From Micromonospora sp. MH99 (GTDB lineage: Bacteria > Actinomycetota > Actinomycetes > Mycobacteriales > Micromonosporaceae), in NCBI RefSeq assembly GCF_021442385.1, contig NZ_MUZA01000030.1:1-64000 (forward strand): DNA of 64,000 bases. Direction: 5' to 3'. The notes beneath the pieces are model-generated. The model was not told the origin of the DNA. It searched no databases and worked only from the letters and a program-made list of their open reading frames with translations. Within the stretch, counting starts at the first letter, position 1. Each line of letters begins with the position of its first letter. This document shows, piece by piece, positions 58,088-64,000 of this stretch. Made by a program: the position numbers and the translations under genes.

Positions 58088-59017
58088 TCACGCGGGCACC
58101 TTGGCGACCGCGTCGATGATCACCCGGAGCAGGTCCACGACCCGCGGGCCCCACCGGGAGGCGGTGTCGTCGTCCAGCGCGACGACCTGGTTGTTCTTCA
58201 CTGCGGTGATTCCGGACCAGCCGCTGCGGGCCTTGACCGAGTCGCCGTTCTGCTGGCAGCACTTGGAGTCGGCCAGGAACACGAAGTCCGGGTCGGCCTT
58301 GACGATGAACTCCTGGGACAGCTGCGGGTAGCCGCCGTTCTTGCCGTCGGCGTCGGCCGCGTCGGCGATGTTGGTCAGGCCGACCAGGCCGTAGAGCGAG
58401 CCGATGAAGGTTGTGCTGGTCGCGCTGTACAGCTCCGGGCCCAGCTCGTGGTAGTAGGTGAGCTTCTCGGTGCGCTGCGGCAGGTCCTTGACCAGCTTGG
58501 CGATGTCGTCCTTCATCCGGCCGGCGACGTCGGTGGCCTGGTCGGCGTGCCCGGTCAGGGTGCCCAGCTCGGTGATCTGCCGGTACGAGTCGTCAAGCGT
58601 GCTGGCCGCCGGGGTCAGATACACCGGGATCTTCAGCTTGCCGAGCTGGTCGACGATCTTGTTGATGTCGTTGGAGAGCACCACCAGGTCGGGGTTCTTG
58701 CCGGCGATCGCCTCGGCGTTGGGCTGGAAGCCGGACAGGTCCGTCTTGGGCGCGTCGGCCGGGTAGTTGGACTGGTCGTCGACCGCGGTCACCTGCGGGC
58801 CGGCACCGATCGCGAAGAGCATCTCGGTGGCGCTGGGCGAGAGCGACACGATCTTCTCGGGACGCTTGTCGAGGGTCAGCGCGCCGACCGTCACCGGGTA
58901 GCTGGCGGCGGCGGTGCCCGCGCTCGGCTTGTCGTCGGTCTTCTCGGCGCAGGCGCCGAGAGCGAGCGCGGCGACCGCGAGGGTCGCGGCGAGGAGCCGG
59001 GGGGTACGTCTGGACAT
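58088..59017 (-). CDS. btuF: ABC transporter substrate-binding lipoprotein, BtuF-like
   Basis: This 309-residue lipoprotein has a signal peptide with lipobox LGAC (Cys23) and a type III periplasmic-binding fold (RPEKIVSLSPSATEMLFAIG, NPDLVVLSNDINKIVDQLGK, CCQQNGDSVKARSGWSGI). Residues such as AVDDQSNYP fit cobalamin binders of the BtuF type. The ATG at 59017 follows AGGAGG with 6 bases between. It is the first gene of btuFCD and lies just downstream of the riboswitch. Confidence 0.9.
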   Translation of the reverse strand: MSRRTPRLLAATLAVAALALGACAEKTDDKPSAGTAAASYPVTVGALTLDKRPEKIVSLSPSATEMLFAIGAGPQVTAVDDQSNYPADAPKTDLSGFQPNAEAIAGKNPDLVVLSNDINKIVDQLGKLKIPVYLTPAASTLDDSYRQITELGTLTGHADQATDVAGRMKDDIAKLVKDLPQRTEKLTYYHELGPELYSATSTTFIGSLYGLVGLTNIADAADADGKNGGYPQLSQEFIVKADPDFVFLADSKCCQQNGDSVKARSGWSGITAVKNNQVVALDDDTASRWGPRVVDLLRVIIDAVAKVPA

Positions 59018-59099
59018 GGGGGCCTCCTGTCGGTCGAGGAGTGTGGTGCTTCGCCGACAGGACTCGTACGCCCGCCCACGAGGCGCCCTTCCTCGAGAG

Positions 59100-59225
59100 C
59101 GCGTGTCGCGACCCCTCCGCAGGCGACCTGGCTCGTCCCCGCCGTCGGGCGGGGCATCACAGTTGCGGGACAGCGCCGGTTTCGCACCGGCTTCGCTGCG
59201 GAGTGGTCGGTAAGACGGTAGCGCA
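59100..59225 (-). ncRNA. Cobalamin riboswitch
   Basis: Read on the minus strand, the leader contains the conserved core of this class in order: GAAGCCGGTGCGAAACCGGC (stem P4 region, 59175-59195), GTCCCGCAACTGTGATGCC (59153-59171) and the B12 box GAGCCAGGTCGCCTGC (59119-59134). It ends about 85 bases before the btuF start. Binding of a cobalamin should lower expression of btuFCD. The outer limits are approximate. Confidence 0.92.
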
Positions 59226-59333
59226 CCGCGAGGACGTGCCGGATCGATCAAGTGTTGATCAGCACTCGTCGATCGGCACGACGGTCACCGGGGCGGCATA
59301 TGTCCCGGATCTGGAGGCTCGGGAGCGGGTGGC

Positions 59334-59363
59334 GGGGCCCCGCCGGGGGCGGAGCGGGGCCCC
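59334..59363 (-). terminator. Hairpin terminator after the M14 peptidase gene
   Basis: GGGGCCCCGC (59334-59343) pairs with GCGGGGCCCC (59354-59363), starting 6 bases past the stop codon of the peptidase on the minus strand. It also separates that gene from the cobalamin leader. Confidence 0.65.
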
Positions 59364-59369
59364 ACCCGA

Positions 59370-61247
59370 TCAGGAGGCGGTGATGGTGACGTTGTCCACA
59401 GCCGCCTCCACGAGGCTCGCACCGGAGGCGTCCGCCGCCTCGACGAGGATCCGCACGGACTGACCGGCGTACGGGGTGAGGTTGAGGTTCGCCACCGCCC
59501 AGGTCCCGTTGCGGTTGGCGGCCGCGCCGGCCTGGGTGAGCAGGGCCGTGGTGCCGCCGTTGTGCACCACGCTCACCCGCAGGTAGTCGGCCGACGAGGC
59601 GTTCGAGCCGTGTGCCAGGTACCAGGCCAGCGAGAGGGTCAGCGTGCCGGACGACGGCAGGGTCACCGCCGGGGACCGAGCGCTGGTCACCCCACCGTCG
59701 AGGTCGTAGTCACCCGCCGCCGAGCCCGCGAGCCGGCCGGTCACCAGGTCGTTGGATCCGGCGTACGGGGTGAGCTGCTTGGCGCCGGAGGACGTGGTGG
59801 CCTGGGCGGCACCCCGTTCGAAGACCCCGAGGGTCGCGGTGTCGGTGCCGGACGGGTTGATCGTCCAGCCGGTGGCGGTCTCGAAGGTGTCCGACCAGAC
59901 CGTGGTGCCGCCGCCACCGCCGCAGTACTGCGACTGCTTGCCGATGGCCCGGTACGGGCAGTCGGCGTACTCGCTGAGCAGCAGCACCGCCTCCCGGTTG
60001 CGCGTGGTCTGCGCGGTGATCACCTCGTCGGGCGGGTAGAAGCCGCCGCCGCCGGACGAGCCGGGGTACATCTCGAACGTGTACGCCCAGATGTTGTGGG
60101 TGGCCCACATCCAGTCGAGGCTGTCCCCGTCGGTGATGTAGAGGTCGCTGGACTGCTCCGGGGTGTAGTTGTTGGTGGCCGCCATCTGCTGGCCGATGGT
60201 GGCGAAGGTGTTGTACTGGTCGGCGCTCATCCCGGTGGCGGTGTTCGCGGTCGTGTAGCCGTACGGCCAGAGCACCAGCTCCGAGTAGGTGTGGAAGTCG
60301 ATGTTGGCCTTGATCTGCTGGGTGCCGCCGACGACGCGACTGTTGACGAAGTTGCGCAGCGCCTGCGTCTCGGGCGCGGAGAACGCGGACGGGCCGCGGT
60401 AGGTCTCCGACGACGTCGACCCGGAGGAGCCGCCGCAGCAGCCCCAGTTGTAGCCCCAGTTGCGGTTCAGGTCGGTGCCGACGTTCGACGAACCGCTGTT
60501 GGGCTGCCGGTTCTTGCGCCAGGACCGGTACGAGCCGGTGGCGATGTCGTACTCGCTGCCGTCCGGGTTGACCGTCGGCACGATCCAGATCTCCCGGCTG
60601 TTGACGATGTTGGTGATCCGGGAGTCGCTGCCGTAGCTGTCGGTGAAGAGGTTGAGCAGGTAGATCGCCATCTCGACGGTCAGGTGCTCGCGGGCGTGCT
60701 GTTGGGCGTTGAACAGGATCTCCGGCTCGTTCTCGTCGGTGCCGACGTTGTCGGAGATCTTCACGGCCATCAGGTCGCGGCCCTCGTACGACGTACCAAT
60801 GCTGATCTTGCGGGCGATGGCCGGGTGGTCGGCGACGGCCTGGTTCACGACGGCGGTCAGTTCCGCGTAGTCGTGGTAGTTGGAGTCGGCGGGCGGGAAC
60901 GCCAGCGTGCCCATCTCACCGGCGCCGCGTTCGGCGTTCGGTGGTGGGGCGAGCGGTTCCAGCCGGAAGCCGAGCTTGCCGATGGCGGCGGCCTCGCCGG
61001 CGGTGGCCGAGACGTGCAGGACGCCGTGTTCGGAGTAGTCGATGGCGGCCCCGGTGCGGGCCACCGCGTTGCGGTCGGCGAGGGTCCGGGGCCCGAGCAC
61101 CCGGTAGCCGGCGGCGAAGGGCTCGGCGGTGCGGTCCGGCGCCGGTTGGGCGGCGACCGGTCCGGCGGCGACGGTGACGATTCCCAGCCCGGTGACGACG
61201 ACGAGCACCAGGAGGCGACGGAGAGGGTGGGGTCTGCCCAGGGTCAT
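59370..61247 (-). CDS. Secreted zinc carboxypeptidase, M14 family
   Basis: This 625-residue exported metallopeptidase has a signal peptide (about 1-34), a propeptide-like region to about 120 and an M14 domain to about 430. The zinc ligands are His184 and Glu187 (HAREHL) and His319 (DFHTYSEL); the catalytic Glu is 392 (FEMYP), and NPDG and TDLNRNW provide substrate-binding residues. After a Gly-rich linker comes a C-terminal beta-sandwich of about 160 residues, likely a cell-surface or substrate-binding module. It would cleave C-terminal residues from peptides outside the cell. The ATG at 61247 follows GGAGG with 6 bases between. Confidence 0.93.
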   Translation of the reverse strand: MTLGRPHPLRRLLVLVVVTGLGIVTVAAGPVAAQPAPDRTAEPFAAGYRVLGPRTLADRNAVARTGAAIDYSEHGVLHVSATAGEAAAIGKLGFRLEPLAPPPNAERGAGEMGTLAFPPADSNYHDYAELTAVVNQAVADHPAIARKISIGTSYEGRDLMAVKISDNVGTDENEPEILFNAQQHAREHLTVEMAIYLLNLFTDSYGSDSRITNIVNSREIWIVPTVNPDGSEYDIATGSYRSWRKNRQPNSGSSNVGTDLNRNWGYNWGCCGGSSGSTSSETYRGPSAFSAPETQALRNFVNSRVVGGTQQIKANIDFHTYSELVLWPYGYTTANTATGMSADQYNTFATIGQQMAATNNYTPEQSSDLYITDGDSLDWMWATHNIWAYTFEMYPGSSGGGGFYPPDEVITAQTTRNREAVLLLSEYADCPYRAIGKQSQYCGGGGGTTVWSDTFETATGWTINPSGTDTATLGVFERGAAQATTSSGAKQLTPYAGSNDLVTGRLAGSAAGDYDLDGGVTSARSPAVTLPSSGTLTLSLAWYLAHGSNASSADYLRVSVVHNGGTTALLTQAGAAANRNGTWAVANLNLTPYAGQSVRILVEAADASGASLVEAAVDNVTITAS

Positions 61248-61281
61248 GGACTACCTCCTCGGAGGGCGGGATGTCCCGCTC

Positions 61282-61328
61282 GGTGAAGCACACTTCACCA
61301 TCAGTCACATGGTCATATCAATATTGAT
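61282..61328. promoter_or_regulatory. Palindromes in the divergent promoter region of the two peptidase genes
   Basis: GGTGAAG-CACA-CTTCACC (61282-61299) and the 12-base perfect palindrome ATCAATATTGAT (61317-61328) lie close together in an AT-rich patch between the divergent M14 and C39-like genes. Either may be an operator that controls both. Confidence 0.45.
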
Positions 61329-61460
61329 CGCTGCCTTATGCATCCCAGGTTGACCATCGCTGCGGCAAAGATTTTCTGCCGCTGAACATCTGGCGAAACT
61401 TCCCTCCAAGCGGAACACTGACCAGCGACGATGCCCCCACTCGACACCCGCGGAGCACCC

Positions 61461-62798
61461 ATGGCCTCCTCCCGCCTGCACGCGGCCGCCCTCGCCGGCG
61501 TCAGCGCGCTCACCCTGCTCGCCACCGCGACCCCCGCGGCGGCGGCCCGGCCGCCTGCCCCCACCCACGACGAGCAGATCACCTTCCAGGACTGGTCCGG
61601 CCCCGCCGACTGGCACCGGGGCAGCCGGGACGGCACCCGCGTCGTGCCCGGCGCGCGGGCGGGCGTCACCCTGGCCCGCCCGGCCGGCACCATCGAGTAC
61701 GCCGACCCGCACACCGGCACCACCCGCACCTGGGAGTACGGCACCTGGACCTCGCCGGTGACCCGGATCGGCTTCGACGCGACCGAGCTGATCGCCTCCT
61801 GGAACGCGGAGACCCCCGCCGGCACCTGGATCCAGGTGGAGATGCAGGGCAGCTACACCAGCGGCGACCAGACCCCGTGGTACGTCATGGGCCGCTGGGC
61901 CTCCGGCGACACCGACATCAAGCGGACCAGCGTCAACAAGCAGGGTGACCCCTGGTCGACGATCTGGACCGACACCTTCAGCATCGACGACGCCGACGCC
62001 GGGGTGCTGCTGCGGTCGTACCAGCTGCGGCTGACCCTCTACCGCGCGCCGGGGCAGACCGCCGCGCCGGTGGTGCGGATGCTCGGCGCGATGAGCTCCA
62101 CCGTGCCGGACCGGTTCACCGTGCCGCCGAGCGCCGGGCACATCGCCTGGGGTGTCGAGCTGCCGGTGCCGCGCTACTCGCAGAACGTCCACAAGGGCCA
62201 CTACCCCGAGTACGACGGCGGGGGCGAGGCCTGGTGCTCGCCCACCTCCACCGAGATGGTCGTCGAGTATTGGGGGCGCAAGCCCTCGGAGGCCGACACC
62301 TCCTGGGTGGACCCGACCTACCCGGATCCGACGGTCAACCACGCCGCCCGGATGACCTTCGACTACGCGTACGACGGCGCCGGCAACTGGCCGTTCAACA
62401 CCGCGTACGCGGCCAGCTTCCCCGGCCTGGAGGGTCGGGTGACCCGACTGCACTCGCTGGACGAGCTGGAGCGCTTCATCGCCGCCGGCATCCCCGTGGT
62501 GACCAGCCAGTCCTTCCTCGCCAGCGAGCTGGACGGGGCGAACTACGGCACCTCCGGGCACCTGTTCGTGGTGGTCGGCTTCACCGCCGACGGTGACGTC
62601 ATCGTCAACGACCCGGCGTCGTCCAGCAACGACGTCGTGCGCAACGTCTACAAGCGGGCGCAGTTCGAGCAGATCTGGCTGCGGACCAAGCGCACCAACG
62701 CCACCGGCGGAGTCTCCGGCGGCTCCGGCGGCGTCGCGTACCTGATCAAGCCCCTGTCAAAGCCCTGGCCCAAGGTCCCCGGCTCCACCAACTGGTAA
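61461..62798 (+). CDS. Secreted C39-like cysteine peptidase family protein
   Basis: This 445-residue exported protein has a signal peptide (about 1-29), an N-terminal beta-rich region of about 200 residues and a peptidase_C39_2-like papain-fold domain. The catalytic triad is Cys259 (GGEAWCSPTS), His367 (SGHLFVVVGF) and Asp384 (VNDPAS). I chose the ATG at 61461 (MASSRLHAAALAG) with GGAG 5 bases upstream; ATG 61431 is the alternative. It lies divergent from the M14 peptidase gene, and the two may serve extracellular peptide use together. Confidence 0.88.
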   Translation: MASSRLHAAALAGVSALTLLATATPAAAARPPAPTHDEQITFQDWSGPADWHRGSRDGTRVVPGARAGVTLARPAGTIEYADPHTGTTRTWEYGTWTSPVTRIGFDATELIASWNAETPAGTWIQVEMQGSYTSGDQTPWYVMGRWASGDTDIKRTSVNKQGDPWSTIWTDTFSIDDADAGVLLRSYQLRLTLYRAPGQTAAPVVRMLGAMSSTVPDRFTVPPSAGHIAWGVELPVPRYSQNVHKGHYPEYDGGGEAWCSPTSTEMVVEYWGRKPSEADTSWVDPTYPDPTVNHAARMTFDYAYDGAGNWPFNTAYAASFPGLEGRVTRLHSLDELERFIAAGIPVVTSQSFLASELDGANYGTSGHLFVVVGFTADGDVIVNDPASSSNDVVRNVYKRAQFEQIWLRTKRTNATGGVSGGSGGVAYLIKPLSKPWPKVPGSTNW

Positions 62799-62813
62799 CC
62801 CCAGACCGCCGTT

Positions 62814-62868
62814 GATCATGAAGTTATTGCCCGACCGCCCGGCGTGTCGCGGCAATAACTTCATGATC
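62814..62868. repeat. 55-bp palindromic repeat, copy 2
   Basis: Perfect 18-base arms, GATCATGAAGTTATTGCC (62814-62831) and its complement (62851-62868), enclose a 19-base loop with CGGCGTGTCG. It belongs to the same family as 13061-13115 and again sits between convergent genes. Confidence 0.85.
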
Positions 62869-62894
62869 CACGCTCGTATCCACGACCGCAGGCC

Positions 62895-63173
62895 CTACGG
62901 CTGTCGCCGCTCCGGCTCGTCCGGCTGGTCGTCGTCGCCGGCCAGGGCCGCGCGGAGGCGTTCCTTCTCGGTGCGGCGGCGTTCGGCGGCACTGGCCATC
63001 TCCCCGGCCATCTCGTCGCGCCAGCCGCGCAACAGGAAGAAGGAGAGCGCGGCGGAGAAGACCAGCGCCAGCATCAGCTTCAAAAACACGTTCATGTCGA
63101 CCAGCCAGAGACCCGCCAGCACGGCGACGAACAGCCCGATCCGGCCCAGCGTGTACTTGACCGCCGCGCTCAC
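62895..63173 (-). CDS. DUF4229 family small membrane protein
   Basis: This is a 92-residue protein with two membrane helices (IGLFVAVLAGLWLV, LMLALVFSAALSFFLL) followed by RGWRDEMAGEM and a charged cytoplasmic tail rich in Arg and Glu. The layout matches actinobacterial DUF4229 proteins, often encoded near mqnE/menaquinone genes; function unknown. I chose GTG 63173 with GGAAG 8 bases upstream; GTG 63182 is possible. Confidence 0.8.
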   Translation of the reverse strand: MSAAVKYTLGRIGLFVAVLAGLWLVDMNVFLKLMLALVFSAALSFFLLRGWRDEMAGEMASAAERRRTEKERLRAALAGDDDQPDEPERRQP

Positions 63174-63235
63174 CTGCACCACTTCCGTTCTCTCCGTCAG
63201 CCGCCGGTGCCGGCGGAAGAGTCAACCTGGTCGGG

Positions 63236-63673
63236 TCAGCCGGTCCGGCGGGCCAGCCAACGGACGCCGGGAAACCAGACCAGCGCGTACACCACGGTGA
63301 ACGCCGCCGCCCCCAACGCCCCGGACAGCAACGGCGGGAACCCGGCAGCCAGCCCGGCGACCAGCAGCCCCACGAGCACCGCGACCGCCAACGCGACGAA
63401 CGCCGCCGCCACCCGGGCCGCGCCGAAGTCCCAGGCCCGGAAGTCGTCCCAGAACAGCCAGGCCGGCAGGATCACCGCCAGCCAACCGTTGGTGTGGCCA
63501 AAGTCGCCGGCACCGAACGAGGCGAACGCCCACTCGAACAGCACGAGCGCCAACACGCCGATGACCAGGCCGGCCAGGCACACCCCGAGCAGGTCGCCCA
63601 GGGTACGCACGCGCCCCTCGGCGTCCCGACGGGGAAACCCACCCTGCTGCCCGGATTCGCGTTGCTCGGTCAT
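63236..63673 (-). CDS. Uncharacterised membrane protein
   Basis: This 145-residue protein has about four membrane helices (LGVCLAGLVIGVLALVLFEW, VAAAFVALAVAVLVGLLVAG, LGAAAFTVVYALVWF) after a hydrophilic start (MTEQRESGQQGGFPRRDAEG). I do not recognise the family. It lies 23 bases after the mqnE stop on the same strand and may be co-transcribed with it and with the DUF4229 gene downstream. Confidence 0.75.
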   Translation of the reverse strand: MTEQRESGQQGGFPRRDAEGRVRTLGDLLGVCLAGLVIGVLALVLFEWAFASFGAGDFGHTNGWLAVILPAWLFWDDFRAWDFGAARVAAAFVALAVAVLVGLLVAGLAAGFPPLLSGALGAAAFTVVYALVWFPGVRWLARRTG

Positions 63674-63696
63674 CGACTGCGAGGGTACGTGGTGCC

Positions 63697-64000
63697 TCAG
63701 GCCCAGACCTGCTGCGGCTCGGCGCGGCGCTCGGCCAGCGACGGCGCCTTGTCGTACTCCCGGACCACGTTGTAGCGGGTGTCCCGCTCGACCGGCTGGA
63801 ACCCGGCATCCCAGATCAGGTGCAGCAGGTCGTCGCGGTGCATGGTGTTCGGGGTGCCGTACGAGTCGGCGTCGTGCGTGATCTTGTATTCGACCACCGA
63901 GCCGTCCAGGTCGTCCACACCGAAGTTCAACGAGAGCTGGGCCACCGAGAGACCGTGCATCACCCAGAAGTTCTTCAGGTGCGGCACGTTGTCGAAGAGC
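63697..64000 (-). CDS. mqnE: Aminofutalosine synthase MqnE (5' part missing)
   Basis: The C-terminal 101 residues of a radical SAM enzyme of the futalosine pathway are seen; the frame is open to the right edge (LFDNVPHLKNFWVMHGLSV at the edge). NFGVDDLDGSVVEYKITHDAD and the final DAGFQPVERDTRYNVV segment fit MqnE, which joins 3-enolpyruvylbenzoate to SAM. The cluster-binding cysteines lie beyond the window. It completes, with mqnA and mqnC, the evidence for futalosine-type menaquinone synthesis. Confidence 0.9.
   Translation of the reverse strand, partial: LFDNVPHLKNFWVMHGLSVAQLSLNFGVDDLDGSVVEYKITHDADSYGTPNTMHRDDLLHLIWDAGFQPVERDTRYNVVREYDKAPSLAERRAEPQQVWA

Overview
The window is very GC-rich and uses GTG starts and short start/stop overlaps throughout. 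Its gene content (a type VII secretion locus, a full 14-gene complex I operon, futalosine-pathway menaquinone genes, LPXTG surface proteins and a HelD-type helicase) points to an actinobacterium, most likely the chromosome of a Micromonospora or a close relative in the Micromonosporaceae. No tRNA, rRNA, CRISPR array, transposase or prophage was seen. The contig cuts a gene at each end: an SseB-like gene at the left and mqnE at the right.

Left part (1-13100): the edge of a type VII secretion (ESX) locus holds an SseB-domain protein, a mycosin protease, a WXG100 pair and EccE. It is followed by a small holin-like membrane protein, a GNAT acetyltransferase with a RarD transporter, an ECF sigma factor with its zinc-finger anti-sigma factor, a Tat-exported PhoX phosphatase preceded by PHO-box-like 11-bp direct repeats, and a divergent IclR regulator / MFS transporter pair.

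Core (13150-33530), nearly all on the minus strand: nuoA to nuoN encode complete NADH:quinone oxidoreductase. The operon is flanked by genes that make its electron acceptor: a long-chain polyprenyl diphosphate synthase downstream, and a MenJ-like reductase and MenG methyltransferase upstream. Four nuo junctions (B/C, C/D, J/K, M/N) are filled from stop codon to start codon by copies of one related sequence, the most unusual structure in the window.

Middle (33700-47250): two related LPXTG cell-wall proteins, mqnC, the phenylacetyl-CoA epoxidase operon paaABCDE, two tandem SxxK serine hydrolases, mqnA, an MFS efflux gene and its ArsR-like regulator with a 16-bp perfect inverted repeat at the efflux promoter. 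With mqnE at the right edge, three futalosine-pathway genes are present, so menaquinone synthesis is spread over the window and brackets complex I.

Right part (47550-64000): a DUF222/HNH protein with a near-consensus LexA box, a HelD-like helicase carrying a long low-complexity insertion, an autoregulated-looking ABC export operon, a VOC protein, a cobalamin-riboswitch-controlled btuFCD uptake operon, two secreted peptidases (M14 and C39-like), two small membrane proteins and the end of mqnE.

Palindromic repeat elements lie between convergent genes at three places (7147, 13061, 62814); the last two belong to one family. All functional calls are from reading the sequence and from family knowledge; no database search was possible.
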